The notes below the pieces were generated by a model. The model was given only the letters and a program-made list of their open reading frames with translations, made no database searches and had not been told where the DNA came from. 64,000 nt of DNA, from NCBI RefSeq assembly GCF_002368095.1, contig NZ_AP018227.1, positions 6,774,123 to 6,838,122 on the forward strand, in the 5' to 3' direction. Both the position numbers and the translations under genes were made by a program. The stretch comes from Calothrix parasitica NIES-267 (GTDB lineage Bacteria; Cyanobacteriota; Cyanobacteriia; Cyanobacteriales; Nostocaceae). Within the stretch, counting starts at the first letter, position 1. The number at the start of each line of letters is the position of its first letter. Positions 29,495 to 40,062 of this stretch are shown piece by piece.

Positions 29495-31474
29495 TTAACT
29501 TTTAGTATTTGACCATCCCTGTATAGTTGCTATGAGAATATTCATTAGGGGATGGTTAACAGCTTCTTTAAATGCTTGTATTCCACCTGCTTTGAGCGCA
29601 TTAGTAACTCTTGCTTCTAATGTCGGGTTTTTCTTAATTTCTTCAACAGCTAAAGCAACAGTAGCTAGTTTTTCAATATCAGTAATAGGATGTTTTTGTT
29701 TATCCAATTTTTCTAAGATTACTTGAATTTCTGTAGCTACAGAAGATATACCTTGTTGGGAAACAATATTAATTTGATTTTCTACATAAAAGCTAGGACG
29801 TTGTAATGCTGTTGTGACCATAGTTTCTAAACTACGAATTCTACTATCCTTTTCTGCTATCAGAGCCTTAAATTCTTGTTTAGTTAATGCTTTTATCTGA
29901 TTATAAATTGTAAAATAATCAGCGCTCAGAGATGATTTATCAACGATATTACTCGTTTTTGCTCGTAGTAAGAACTTATCATTTCCTTTAACTTCCATTC
30001 CCACAATTTGTAACTGCGCGTCTGGATTGTGTTCGGCTAGCTGCTTAAACGAAATAGCAATAGCACGGGGGTCTACATCTTGATTGTGGTATAGGTCGAG
30101 AGTGTCAACAATTGGCTTGATAAAATCTCCAAATTCTCCTCTTTTAAATATTTCTTTTTTATTATCTGGTTTACGTAATGGGTTAGGATTCTCTTCAGTA
30201 GAAACTCGCATATAAACATATTTACATTTAACATTATCAAAGTTAGTATTAGTTGTAATATTCCAATCTTGAATTACAGCACCTGTAAGTGTTGCATTTA
30301 TAAAGTCTGTTTTATCTAGCTGTGTTTGTACTAATAATGAGTCAGATAAATCCGCACCCTGTAAATTAGCTTCACTTAAATCTGTTCCAATAAAACTAGC
30401 ATTATCTAAATAAGCATTTTTTGCATTAATACCCTTTAAATTTAATCGGTCAAAATTTTGACTTTTTCCCAATCCAGAAGTTAATAGTTGTCTAACTACA
30501 GAATATTTCAGATAACTATTTCCAACACGCGCTATATGTAAGCATTTTGCTCGATACCAGCAAGTTTGTTTTAAATTAGTAAAGCGAAAATCTGTATTTT
30601 TAAGGATAGCATTTGCAAAATTTGCTTTTCCTAAATCAGCTTTATAGAAATTTGTAGAACCTATTGTTGATAAAGCAACAGCAGCTTTTCTTATTAAGGT
30701 TAATTCCTCGTGCCCTTTAAAAGATTTTAAACCAATGTAAACTCCAATTATAGTAACAGCCCAAGACCATATAGAACCCCAAATCATATCTATCCAAGCC
30801 CAATTCCAAACTGGATTTCCAATTAAATCTGTAAGTGTTACTCTATTTCCACCTCTAAGGAATATTCTAAATATTGTTCCCACAAAACCTGCAATCAAAG
30901 CAGAAAATATGGCTATTGGATAATATATTTTACTAAGTGTTTTAACTAAAGTAGTCGAAAAGGCAATACTGATAATTGACATCGAACTTATAGTCAAAAA
31001 ACTACCTATTAATAGACTTATAAAAACAATTTTTGTTTTAAACTCAATTAAAATGCTATTACAAATAGCAAAAATGATGCCACAACCGGCAATTATCATT
31101 ATCGTTATAAAAGCTATAGTTTTTAAAAAATTGTGTTTAGCGGCAATGACTATTGATATAAAAAATATACCCATGCCTATACTTAAAAGCATCAGGTTAC
31201 TTTCAAAAAAATCGTTACTAATAGAATATCTGATAACACTTATAATACTAATAGAAGAAAGCGTGGATAAAACTGTTAAACTATGGGATATTAAGATTAA
31301 TACAACTAGCCAATCTCTTGGTAGCCCACCAATAACACCACTAAAATTTGCATTTTTTAAAATAGCATTACTAAAATTAGCTCCTCGAATATCAGCCTTG
31401 CTAAAATTTGCACCCGTTAAATTTTGACCTCGAAAAGAGCGACCATTGAGGTTTTGACCGGAAAAGTCTTGCAT
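29495..31474 (-). CDS. pentapeptide-repeat membrane protein with C-terminal helical domain
   Basis: 659 residues. A short pentapeptide stretch (residues 4-48, NLxG/ANFS type) precedes eight or so hydrophobic segments (about 55-255), then a second pentapeptide block near 275-410 and a C-terminal helical region containing a coiled coil (ALIAEKDSRIRSLETMV near 540). The N-terminal repeat before the membrane part is unusual. Function unknown; related layouts are frequent in cyanobacteria. Convergent with the YqeG gene. Confidence 0.88.
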   Translation of the reverse strand: MQDFSGQNLNGRSFRGQNLTGANFSKADIRGANFSNAILKNANFSGVIGGLPRDWLVVLILISHSLTVLSTLSSISIISVIRYSISNDFFESNLMLLSIGMGIFFISIVIAAKHNFLKTIAFITIMIIAGCGIIFAICNSILIEFKTKIVFISLLIGSFLTISSMSIISIAFSTTLVKTLSKIYYPIAIFSALIAGFVGTIFRIFLRGGNRVTLTDLIGNPVWNWAWIDMIWGSIWSWAVTIIGVYIGLKSFKGHEELTLIRKAAVALSTIGSTNFYKADLGKANFANAILKNTDFRFTNLKQTCWYRAKCLHIARVGNSYLKYSVVRQLLTSGLGKSQNFDRLNLKGINAKNAYLDNASFIGTDLSEANLQGADLSDSLLVQTQLDKTDFINATLTGAVIQDWNITTNTNFDNVKCKYVYMRVSTEENPNPLRKPDNKKEIFKRGEFGDFIKPIVDTLDLYHNQDVDPRAIAISFKQLAEHNPDAQLQIVGMEVKGNDKFLLRAKTSNIVDKSSLSADYFTIYNQIKALTKQEFKALIAEKDSRIRSLETMVTTALQRPSFYVENQINIVSQQGISSVATEIQVILEKLDKQKHPITDIEKLATVALAVEEIKKNPTLEARVTNALKAGGIQAFKEAVNHPLMNILIATIQGWSNTKS

Positions 31475-31654
31475 AGATTGTTATTAGTAATGATACTTAT
31501 CGCTAATATTTTTATTTAAGATAAGTTAAATTATTTTCGATTTAGAGTTGTTTATTATACATTGATATTTTTTCTGTAGAAAGCTTGTAGTTGTGTAATT
31601 AATAAGGTATTGCTAGAAGAAGGCAAAAATTTTTTGACAAAAACCAATAAAAAA

Positions 31655-32767
31655 ATGAGCCAAATCATTGTTGTTAAAATAGGAACTTCTAGCTTGACTC
31701 GTCCTGAAACCGGACAATTAGCACTTGCGACAATTGCAAGTTTGGCTGAAACTCTTTGTAATTTGAGAAGGAATAATTACAAAGTAATATTGGTTTCTTC
31801 TGGTGCTGTAGGTGTAGGATGTGCGCGATTGCGTTTGAGCGAACGTCCCAAAGCAATTAGTATAAAACAAGCAGTTGCAGCAGTTGGTCAAGGTCGTTTG
31901 ATGCGAGTTTATGACGATTTATTTACCAGTTTGCAACAGCCAATTGCACAAGTTTTACTAACCCGTACAGATTTAGTACAGCGGAGTAAATATCTCAATG
32001 TTTACAATACTTTCCAAGAATTATTAAAACTAGATGTTATTCCGATAGTTAATGAAAACGATACTGTAGCGGTAGAAGAATTGAAATTTGGTGATAATGA
32101 TACTCTTTCAGCTTTAGTTGCTAGCTTGGTACATGCAGATTGGTTATTTTTACTTACAGATGTAGATAAACTATATTCAGCCGACCCTAGAAAAGTACCC
32201 GATGCTAAACCGATTAGCTTGGTTAGCAGTATTGAAGAATTAACTAAATTGCAGCTAGAAACAGGAAATGGGTCTGGTTCTCAATGGGGTACGGGTGGGA
32301 TGAAAACAAAAATTTCTGCTGCGAGAATTGCAACTACTGCTGGAGTGAGAACGGTAATTACTGAAGGAAAACAACCAGATAATATTCACAAAATTATCCA
32401 AGGTGAATCTATTGGTACGCATTTTGAACCGCAACCAGAACCAACTTCAGCCCGAAAACGTTGGATAGCATATGGATTACTTCCTGAAGGTAAATTGTAT
32501 TTAGATGCTGGTGCGGTAATAGCAATTTCTGGTGGGGGAAAATCTTTATTACCAGCCGGAATTACTTCAATAGAAGGACAATTCAAGCCAAACGAAGCCG
32601 TACAATTATGCAGTAAGAGCGGTAAAGAAATTGCTAGAGGGTTAGTTAATTACAGTAGCAGCGAACTAGACAAAATACGCGGACGACGTTCAATGGAAAT
32701 CCCAGAAATTTTGGGTTACCAAGGTGTGGAAACTGTTGTCCATCGAGATAATTTGGTTTTGATTTAA
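31655..32767 (+). CDS. proB: glutamate 5-kinase
   Basis: 370 residues from the ATG giving [15 protein letters not shown]; the frame is open 15 codons upstream, but those residues are not conserved. The kinase domain has [48 protein letters not shown] and [11 protein letters not shown]-terminal PUA domain follows ([33 protein letters not shown]). It makes gamma-glutamyl phosphate, the first step of proline synthesis, and is usually feedback-inhibited by proline. Confidence 0.97.
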   Translation: MSQIIVVKIGTSSLTRPETGQLALATIASLAETLCNLRRNNYKVILVSSGAVGVGCARLRLSERPKAISIKQAVAAVGQGRLMRVYDDLFTSLQQPIAQVLLTRTDLVQRSKYLNVYNTFQELLKLDVIPIVNENDTVAVEELKFGDNDTLSALVASLVHADWLFLLTDVDKLYSADPRKVPDAKPISLVSSIEELTKLQLETGNGSGSQWGTGGMKTKISAARIATTAGVRTVITEGKQPDNIHKIIQGESIGTHFEPQPEPTSARKRWIAYGLLPEGKLYLDAGAVIAISGGGKSLLPAGITSIEGQFKPNEAVQLCSKSGKEIARGLVNYSSSELDKIRGRRSMEIPEILGYQGVETVVHRDNLVLI

Positions 32768-33086
32768 AAAAGGGAACAGGGACTATTGGTAAGAAAGTTA
32801 ATAAATAAGAAACGGGGTTATCTGGTAATAATTAAAAAAATCCCAGATTTTTCAGCGAATCATTTCTCTTGATTAACCAACTGATTCAAGCCGATTTAGC
32901 AGCTTTTTCAGGTCAAAACAACCTTATTTGTGCTGTCTAATTATTTAGTTTAAGTCGGTAAATAATGAAATATCTTTATAGTTTCATAGAATATACCGGC
33001 TGTGGATATTTTTAATAAGATTAATGAATATTAAGTAAATTTAGGATATAACTATTGGAGCCTCAAAGCTTAGTAGTAATTAATTA

Positions 33087-33146
33087 ATTGCGTGCATCGT
33101 AGAATAGTAATCGCTTTTCAATCTACGATTACACGCAATCATTTTT
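33087..33146. terminator. inverted repeat between convergent proB and RodZ-like genes
   Basis: ATTGCGTG...CACGCAAT with inner ATCGTAGA/TCTACGAT arms. On the plus strand CATTTTTCG follows, so it can end proB transcription and perhaps the minus-strand gene as well. Confidence 0.55.
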
Positions 33147-33173
33147 CGATTAATAACCATTAGCATCCAACTA

Positions 33174-34250
33174 TTAAAGTGCTTCTGGTGGAGCGATATC
33201 GGAACCAATGGTTATTCCAGCATTACTAGACTTTATACCAGGTTTTGCGCTAGTTTCTTTTTCCTTGAATGATTCCGATACTTGGGAAGCTGGAGCTTCG
33301 TCTGTATTTACAGGTTTTTCTGCTGTTTGTTGAGACACTAACGATAATCCTCCAACAGCACCAGCGACAAGCGCTGTATAACCGACATACAAATGCATCG
33401 GGCTGATATCTAGTCCTAATTTAGGAGTTTTGCTCTCGGACTGAAACAATGAAGGAACGAGGGATTCTTGTTTTTCCGATGATGGTAGAGATGCAGCTAA
33501 AGCAGTACCATTGAATCCTAAAGCATTACCCATAACTCGAATAAAACCGCGAACGTAAACTTCTGCTGGTAAGGATTCTATATCACCTTTTTCTACAGAT
33601 TCCATTTGACGGACTGGAATATGGGTATACATATGCAGGTCGTTCAGACAAAGACCTCGGGATTCTCTACCTTGTTTTAATTGTTGACCAATTTCACGAA
33701 ACTTTTCTAAACGCTGCTCTAATCTAGCTTGCTTTGCAATTTCAGCTTTAGAAGGTTTCCCAGATTGGAGCCATTTTAAAGGATTGTGATTTTTTGAGCT
33801 ATTTTGACGATTTACCGGATTGGTTGTTCCCTGTTTTATTGCGGTTTCTTTGACTACGGGTTCTTGGTTTACAATATCTGTTGTTGCAGATGGCCCGACA
33901 GTTGTTAAACAATTGGATAATTCGTTATTGGGTGGCTCGGAAGTTATTTCAATTTCAATTTCTTCTTCAACTTTCGGAGTTGTGTCCGCAACTGTTTGAC
34001 TGTGTAACGAAAGCTGACGAAAAGCAACACCGATTGCTTCTCTTCCAATTGCTTTGAATAACAGCTTTGCTTGTTCGGATGAAGAACCCAGTAACTTTTG
34101 TACGGTCGCGACTGCACGACGATAAACTTTGCTATTGTGTAGTTCTGTTTCTATTTCACCTAATAGCGAGCGCAATTCATCTTGAGAAATTTCAATATTG
34201 GGCTGTCCGGGTACTGTTAAAGAATACATAGATGTCATAACCATAATCAC
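33174..34250 (-). CDS. RodZ-like HTH membrane protein with N-terminal extension
   Basis: About 355 residues (several possible ATG starts at the N-terminus). Residues ~1-100 contain a helical domain with QDELRSLLGEIETELHNSKVYRRAVATVQKLLG. From ~170 comes a helix-turn-helix of the RodZ type (FREIGQQLKQGRESRGLCLNDLHMYTHIPVRQMESVEKGDIESLPAEVYVRGFIRVMGNALGF, given in pieces), then one hydrophobic segment near 285. RodZ anchors MreB in rod-shaped cells. A second RodZ-like gene lies 1 kb away in the opposite direction. The N-terminal extension suggests a specialised function. Confidence 0.82.
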   Translation of the reverse strand: MIMVMTSMYSLTVPGQPNIEISQDELRSLLGEIETELHNSKVYRRAVATVQKLLGSSSEQAKLLFKAIGREAIGVAFRQLSLHSQTVADTTPKVEEEIEIEITSEPPNNELSNCLTTVGPSATTDIVNQEPVVKETAIKQGTTNPVNRQNSSKNHNPLKWLQSGKPSKAEIAKQARLEQRLEKFREIGQQLKQGRESRGLCLNDLHMYTHIPVRQMESVEKGDIESLPAEVYVRGFIRVMGNALGFNGTALAASLPSSEKQESLVPSLFQSESKTPKLGLDISPMHLYVGYTALVAGAVGGLSLVSQQTAEKPVNTDEAPASQVSESFKEKETSAKPGIKSSNAGITIGSDIAPPEAL

Positions 34251-35316
34251 AAGGATAAATGAAGAGTACTAAGGCAACAGGGTAGTTTTACCTGTGTAAT
34301 TTATTCTCACTTTTCTTGACATTTCCGGATTGTTGCGTATAAACCCCATATCCTTTTTTGAAAAATAATCATAAAATTCTTAGCAAAAACTTTTCACTAC
34401 CATCCATCGCTATGAGTCTAGATTTTATAAGTATTTTTTTGTTCCCAATATTTGCAGGGGGACTATCATTACTACAATCCAAATAAATCTATATCTCCCC
34501 TGTTTTCGATAAATTATGTATATTTTTTATCTCTATCCATACCCAGGAAATACAGGATATTTTAATACAAAAGATTAATTATTAATTTATACTAAGCTGT
34601 TAGATGAAATAATGATTTCAATTGTCTATTTCATCAAATTGCTTTATATTAGATGCAAATATTACCTGAGAGAGATGACAATTAGAAAATAATTTTATCT
34701 TTTATTCCCAAGTCTGTAGTAGCGTCATCCTTTGCTAAAATCTAAAGAAAATATGTAATTTGCGTTGCGAAGGTCATTTATTATAGGTGATATCTGATAA
34801 CAAAAATTACGACATCTGCTATTGGTCGTAATCTAGTATTATATTTGTTAAGTATTGCATTATGTATTGGTTCTGAAACTGTTTATAATTTCATAACTAA
34901 TTGCAAGAAGCATAAATTATTTATGTTTTCTATCAATTTAATATAGAAAATTATTGATGATTAGGAGTGCATTCTAGAAAAAAAATCAGCTAAATCTTTG
35001 TATTATTAGGATTGTTACTTATTTCTCTTGTTTTTAGGGGCTTAGGGGATATAAGTTGAAGAGAACATCATATTTTTCGTTGTTATTAGATAAGTACTAA
35101 TATCTAAAAGATAGAGGTCTAAACAAGAAGACAAAGTATTTTAAGGAGTTTAATACGTTTTTAATGCTGGATGCTTCCTTACAAGCAGCCTAGCGATAAA
35201 AATGTATTATTGAAAAATAATTTTTGATAATTTGACGTTAAAGGTTGTATTATATACATCTTTTACGGTAATTTCTCTGTTGAATATAAGACATTAAAGA
35301 CTATTGGGAGACGACA
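34251..35316. other. 1-kb intergenic region between divergent RodZ-like genes
   Basis: AT-rich, no ORF, tRNA or recognised repeat. It presumably contains promoters of both RodZ-like genes, though 1 kb is more than that requires. Confidence 0.6.
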
Positions 35317-36111
35317 GTGAATCTGTTAAACGAAGAACAAGGGGAGAAACTTAAGGACATAACTAAAAAATTACAACAACTACGAGAACAACAAGGAATA
35401 CATATAGAGCAAATCGCAGCTAAAATACTTGTCCGACCTGCTTTTTTAAATGCTTTAGAAGAAGGCAGATTTGAGGAATTACCAGAACCAGTTTACATTC
35501 AAGGGTTCATCCGTCGTTACGGAGATGCTTTAGGAATTGACGGTACAGCTTTAGGTCAAGAATTTGGTGCTATTGCTTGTCCCCCACCAGTTCCTCAAGA
35601 GAACAATGAATTAAACAATAAAGCAAATTTATACGTACCTTTAGCGGTACCCTACGTTTTATTAATAATCGGTGCTTCTTTAGGATTGTTTTACGTACTG
35701 AGTCCAAAAGGAGCAGAACAAGCTGTTAGTCAAAGTCAATATCCATCGAACATTGTAGACCAAAAAAACCAATCAAAACCCAAACCTGCTACTTCACCAG
35801 TAGCATCAAGCTCGAAACCAACACCAAAACCAACTCCAACACCAAAACCAAAACCCGCTGAAGGTGTAAAAATTAGTTTGGACGTACAAGATGAATCTTG
35901 GGTACGAGTAATTACTGACGGAAAGAAAGTTTTTGAAGGAACGTTACAGAAAGGGGATAAAAGAAGCTTTGATGCAAAGGAAAAGTTAGTTATACGTTCG
36001 GGTAATGCTGGAGCGGTATTAGTTTCGGTGAATCAGAATAAACCCGTTCCTTTGGGTGACCCAGATAATCCGAAAACTGTTACTTATACTCCGGAAGTTG
36101 TTGGGGAGTAG
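35317..36111 (+). CDS. RodZ-like HTH protein with DUF4115 domain
   Basis: 264 residues, GTG start supported by GGGAG 6 nt upstream. N-terminal HTH (KLQQLREQQGIHIEQIAAKILVRPAFLNALEEGRFEELPEPVYIQGFIRRYGDALGI in sequence), one TM segment near 107-127, a Pro/Lys linker (PKPTPTPKPKP) and a C-terminal domain ISLDVQDESWVRVITDGKKVFEGTL that matches DUF4115. This is the classic RodZ arrangement: cytoplasmic HTH binding MreB and periplasmic beta domain. Likely the main RodZ of this organism. Confidence 0.9.
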   Translation: MNLLNEEQGEKLKDITKKLQQLREQQGIHIEQIAAKILVRPAFLNALEEGRFEELPEPVYIQGFIRRYGDALGIDGTALGQEFGAIACPPPVPQENNELNNKANLYVPLAVPYVLLIIGASLGLFYVLSPKGAEQAVSQSQYPSNIVDQKNQSKPKPATSPVASSSKPTPKPTPTPKPKPAEGVKISLDVQDESWVRVITDGKKVFEGTLQKGDKRSFDAKEKLVIRSGNAGAVLVSVNQNKPVPLGDPDNPKTVTYTPEVVGE

Positions 36112-36235
36112 CAAGTAGTAAGTAGCAAGTAGCAAGTAGCAAGTGGAAAATAATAGTTATTGCTACTTTTTTACTTGCTAATTCTAATTCTTAACTCCTA
36201 ACTCCTAACTCCTAACTCCTAAATCTAAAATTAAA
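36105..36235. repeat. tandem heptamers after the RodZ gene
   Basis: AGTAGCA-type copies (36105-36145) followed by AACTCCT-type copies (36189-36225). The spacer to the CHAT gene is made largely of these. Confidence 0.85.
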
Positions 36236-36241
36236 CACTAT

Positions 36242-37825
36242 TTAATTCAATCCATCCAAAATAATTCCATCCTTTGCTCGCATATAAAGTACTGGTGTAC
36301 CAAAATCGCGTTTATCTAATCCCACATCCATAGAAATAGCGTTGCGGGTTTTTTGGATTGCTGTATCTACGGGAAACCCTAGCGCTAGGGTTTTGTAAAA
36401 TTCGTCTGCGAAAAGTTTGGCTGTAGAATCGGATATTGTATATTGCATTGCTACTGCTGCTGGTATTCCTCGACGTACTAAGTTGGATATGGTACCAGCG
36501 AAGGATTGATTTGAGGATACTGTAGCTCCCCGACAGCAGTTGAGAATTATTAATCCTAAATTGCGATCGCCTAAAAAGAAATTGGCGAATGTTTCGTCAT
36601 CTAATAATTTAGCTTTATTATTGTCGTCAACCAGAAAGATATAGCCTTTCTGATTTTGAAAATCACCGTGACCGATAAAATGGAAGACGTTATAAGGTTT
36701 TTCTCGCAACTTTTGTCTGATATTGCTTGTTGTGGCTTCTGTTAATACGTCTAATTCAATTTGACCTGCGTCTGTGTGTTTTTTCAAAGCTTCTCGAATC
36801 AAGTTTTCTTCACCAGTTGCGTCTAATGTGGCTAAATCAGTGGGACTGGAGATGACTACTATAACTTTGAGGGGTAGATTAGCAGCTTTGATTTCGCGTT
36901 TTTTTAGGGGAACATCAATGTAGCGAGAAAGAACGGTTTCAGTATTGTTTCCTAAAAAGGTATTGGTTCTTTCATAGTACAGAAATTCCCAGGGTAGGGA
37001 AGCTAATTGGGGAGATTCAAATATTAATCGCAATCGAACCTTGTGACTATTTTCTTGTGCTGCTGCAAATGTAGCTTTGAATTGAGCATTAATATCGTTA
37101 GGGAATAGTGCTTGATAGAGTTTTTGACCTAATCCTTTTAGCAATCCGCTATTAGTTTGTTTCGATTTAATTAATTCTAAAGTCAGATTAATTTCGTTGA
37201 TATCTAAATTTAATTTTCCAGATTCATCACCTTGTTCTGAAGAAGCACGAATATTGTTATTTTTATCTACTAATAATTGAAAATCTTGGTATTGGTGATT
37301 CATAATATTTTTGTTTTGATTTTGGTATTGATAACTAATATTTAAATTGGAATTTCTCTCGTTTTCTAATTCCTGTTGTAATGGTGGTGTATACTCTACT
37401 TGAAATTTCCGAGATTCTTGATAATCAGAAAAATTAACATCATCAATCAATCTCCGGACATCAACCATCTCATAACTTTTACCACACTCAACTTGAAATC
37501 TATTTTTAGTTAAACGTTTAAGCAAATCTTCCAAAGGATAACTATAGGGATTTTCACTTCCCAAACATTCTTTACAGTTACAGGGAACAAGAGTTTCATA
37601 TTCTAATCTCTCAAAAGAACGATGAATTTTATCTAATTCGTGAGTGACAACTGCGAGTAATTCTTTTTTACGAGTTCCGGATACTCTAACTTTTATTTCC
37701 TTTTGATTGTAATTTTCAATCACTTCAGCACGAGTTTCATCTTTATTCAGCACAACTCCGCTTTTCCAAACTAATTTTTGTTCTTTAATAAAAGGATGTG
37801 TTTCTACAATAAAACGGGTGAGCAT
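36242..37825 (-). CDS. COR C-terminal part fused to CHAT protease domain (3' part of a split gene)
   Basis: 527 residues. Residues ~1-120 (LTRFIVETHPFIKEQKLVWKSGVVL ... SFERLEYETLVPCNCKEC) are the second half of a COR domain; its first half ends the neighbouring LRR-ROC protein. Residues ~300-527 are a CHAT (caspase-like) domain with His in NVFHFIGHGDF and Cys in LIILNCCRGA, then FADEFYKTLALG. It is separated from the LRR-ROC part by a 125-bp insert flanked by a 6-bp duplication (see that entry). The start ATG is provided by the insert. The effector half may still be made, but it would lack its sensor and GTPase. Confidence 0.88.
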   Translation of the reverse strand: MLTRFIVETHPFIKEQKLVWKSGVVLNKDETRAEVIENYNQKEIKVRVSGTRKKELLAVVTHELDKIHRSFERLEYETLVPCNCKECLGSENPYSYPLEDLLKRLTKNRFQVECGKSYEMVDVRRLIDDVNFSDYQESRKFQVEYTPPLQQELENERNSNLNISYQYQNQNKNIMNHQYQDFQLLVDKNNNIRASSEQGDESGKLNLDINEINLTLELIKSKQTNSGLLKGLGQKLYQALFPNDINAQFKATFAAAQENSHKVRLRLIFESPQLASLPWEFLYYERTNTFLGNNTETVLSRYIDVPLKKREIKAANLPLKVIVVISSPTDLATLDATGEENLIREALKKHTDAGQIELDVLTEATTSNIRQKLREKPYNVFHFIGHGDFQNQKGYIFLVDDNNKAKLLDDETFANFFLGDRNLGLIILNCCRGATVSSNQSFAGTISNLVRRGIPAAVAMQYTISDSTAKLFADEFYKTLALGFPVDTAIQKTRNAISMDVGLDKRDFGTPVLYMRAKDGIILDGLN

Positions 37826-37947
37826 AATTCGTAATTCGTAATTCGTAATTCGTAATTAAAGCCCCATAAATATAATTTAGGGGCTTCTACATGACAAATC
37901 CACGGATAAATCCGGGGGCTTCTGACCTTAAAAATTCACTTGGTGAG
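37823..37947. mobile_element. 125-bp insertion splitting the LRR-ROC-COR-CHAT gene
   Basis: The bases GGTGAG flank the segment (37817-37822 and 37942-37947). Removing 125 bp rejoins the two reading frames exactly, giving KGILTRFIV across the junction, which fits a COR domain. The insert contains a run of GTAATTC tandem repeats, a terminator-like hairpin AAGCCCC/GGGGCTT and a CGGATTTATCCG palindrome. It has no gene. It looks like a small non-autonomous element with a 6-bp target duplication. It introduces a TGA stop for the upstream part and an ATG for the downstream part. Confidence 0.7.
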
Positions 37948-40062
37948 AATACCTTTGGGCATAAAATCATATTTGTAGCGCAAGATAATATTATTTAAAT
38001 TGTCCCAGTTGTAATTAGGTTGTTCAATATTAAGTAATTGTGGTGCAATATAATTACCGAGACGATTGGGAATTGGATAGCAAAGTTTAAACCGCATCAT
38101 TAATTGCAGCAATTCATCTTGCATATCGCGATATTTGCTATCGTTCCAAATATTAGCCAGTTCTTCTTTTGTAAAACATCCCAAATTTTCTATAACAGCT
38201 TTATTATCTAATACCTTATAAACCGCATTTGTCGCCCATTCCGGTTTGAGAATTACATAGTGTTTTAATGTAGAATCATCTTGAAAATGCAGACAAACCC
38301 CGAGGTCGTGTAAAAAGCTACTAAGGAACAGCATGTCTTTACGGTCAGTTAAATTATTAGTTTCACAAAGCTGATAGTATTGTTCTCTACTAATATAATT
38401 TCGGGGATCTTCTTCTATAGCTGAACGGATTTTCACCCAAGTTTTCGGTAGTTCTGTACCAACATGAGGAAGATTAGATATATAGAGTTTGATATTTTGT
38501 TTGATTTCTTCTAAACCGCGATTTGTCTTTAAATTAGTTGCTAAAACTTTTTCTAAATTCAAAAACTCTCTTCTTAGCTGTCCTTCATCGATTTGACACT
38601 GACGGTCTTGTTTTTCGTTTTTGATAATTAAAATCGGGCTATTATCGCTTAAAAGCTCCGCAACTTTCATCCACCAGTAAAAGTTAGTATTTTCTTTGCG
38701 AGTATCAGCAACTAAAGCATAAAGAGAACGCTCGGTAAGAAAAAACTGATGAGTTTGATGGTAGATTTCTTGTCCACCAAAATCCCAAATATTGACCCGA
38801 AATTCTTTACCATTATCTAACGGAAATTTCCATTGAATTACATCAATTCCTTCCGTTGATTCCTCATCTGATTTGAGTTGGTAGTTTTCATCTTCTATTT
38901 TCTTAGCTAAAGAAGTCTTACCCGCTCCCCCTTCTCCAATAATCAAGAATTTTGCTTCGTATAGACGTTCGGTTTCTTGTTCTAACTGTTGCTTGTAAAA
39001 GTTTAAGATTGCTTTGGTACCTTGACTGAGAATTTCTGGTGGAGGGGATTCTAGGGGATTACCATCGAGGTAGAGAGATTGTAAATTGGTGAGTTGTCCT
39101 ATTTCTGCTGGTAAACTACTCAGTTGATTACTTCTGAGGTAAAGGGATTGCAAATTGATGAGTTGTCCAATTTCTGCTGGTAAACTACTCAGTTGATTAC
39201 TGCTGAGGTAGAGGGATTTTAAATTGGTGAGTTGAACAACTTCTGCTGGTAAACTACTCAGTTGATTTCCGCTGAGGTAGAGAGATTGTAAATTGGTGAG
39301 TTGGAGAAATTCTCTTACTAAATCTGTGAGTAGATTACTGCTGAGGTCGAGGTTTCGTAAATTGGTGAGTTGTCCAATCTCTCCTGGTAAACTATTCAGT
39401 TGATTCCTGTTGAGGTCGAGGTTTCGTAAATTGGTGAGTTGTCCAATTTCTCTTGCTAAATCTCTGAGTAGATTACTACTGAGGTCGAGGGATTGTAAAT
39501 TGGTGAGTTGTCCAATCTCTCCTGGTAAACTATTCAGTTGATTTTCGCTGAGGTTAAGGGATTGTAAATGAGTGAGTTGTCCAATCTCTCCTGGTAAACT
39601 ACTGAGTTTATTACTTCTGAGATTGAGAGATTTTAAATTTGTGAGTTGTCCAGTTTCTCCTGGTAAACTATTCAGTTGATTACTTCTGAGGTAAAGGGAT
39701 TGTAAACTGGTGAGTTGTCCAATTTCTGCTGGTAAACTATTCAGTTGATTACTTCTGAGGTAGAGGGATTGTAAATTGATGAGTTTTCCAATTTCTGCTG
39801 GTAAACTACTCAGTTGATTGTCAGCTATCTGAAGTTCTTCAAGTTGAGCGAGCAATCCTATTTCTTTTGGTAATTCGCTCAAGTTATTACCGATATATCT
39901 ACATTTTTTTTCATCAAGCTTACCGAGAATCAACTTTTTCAGTTGTTTCAGCTTACCAATCTCTGGTGGTAAAACTGTCAATCCTTTACCAGAAAGGTCT
40001 AATTCTTCCCATTCCTCTGCTGCTGCTTTTTCGATTACCTGTAGCAGTTCTTCCTCAGTCAT
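37936..40062 (-). CDS. LRR-ROC-COR protein (5' part of a split LRR-ROC-COR-CHAT gene)
   Basis: 708 residues. Residues ~15-345 hold about 14 leucine-rich repeats of the form LxxLxLxxNxLxxLPxEIGQLTN, with near-identical DNA repeats. The ROC GTPase follows: Walker A GEGGAGKTSL, DFGGQE (DxxG) and the IIKNEKQDR segment in place of NKxD. The C-terminal ~150 residues are the first part of COR, ending abruptly at YDFMPKGILTK. The missing COR half and CHAT domain are in the next frame. The intact protein would resemble LRRK2-like signalling proteins coupled to a protease. The truncated form may still bind GTP and ligands. Confidence 0.9.
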   Translation of the reverse strand: MTEEELLQVIEKAAAEEWEELDLSGKGLTVLPPEIGKLKQLKKLILGKLDEKKCRYIGNNLSELPKEIGLLAQLEELQIADNQLSSLPAEIGKLINLQSLYLRSNQLNSLPAEIGQLTSLQSLYLRSNQLNSLPGETGQLTNLKSLNLRSNKLSSLPGEIGQLTHLQSLNLSENQLNSLPGEIGQLTNLQSLDLSSNLLRDLAREIGQLTNLRNLDLNRNQLNSLPGEIGQLTNLRNLDLSSNLLTDLVREFLQLTNLQSLYLSGNQLSSLPAEVVQLTNLKSLYLSSNQLSSLPAEIGQLINLQSLYLRSNQLSSLPAEIGQLTNLQSLYLDGNPLESPPPEILSQGTKAILNFYKQQLEQETERLYEAKFLIIGEGGAGKTSLAKKIEDENYQLKSDEESTEGIDVIQWKFPLDNGKEFRVNIWDFGGQEIYHQTHQFFLTERSLYALVADTRKENTNFYWWMKVAELLSDNSPILIIKNEKQDRQCQIDEGQLRREFLNLEKVLATNLKTNRGLEEIKQNIKLYISNLPHVGTELPKTWVKIRSAIEEDPRNYISREQYYQLCETNNLTDRKDMLFLSSFLHDLGVCLHFQDDSTLKHYVILKPEWATNAVYKVLDNKAVIENLGCFTKEELANIWNDSKYRDMQDELLQLMMRFKLCYPIPNRLGNYIAPQLLNIEQPNYNWDNLNNIILRYKYDFMPKGILTK

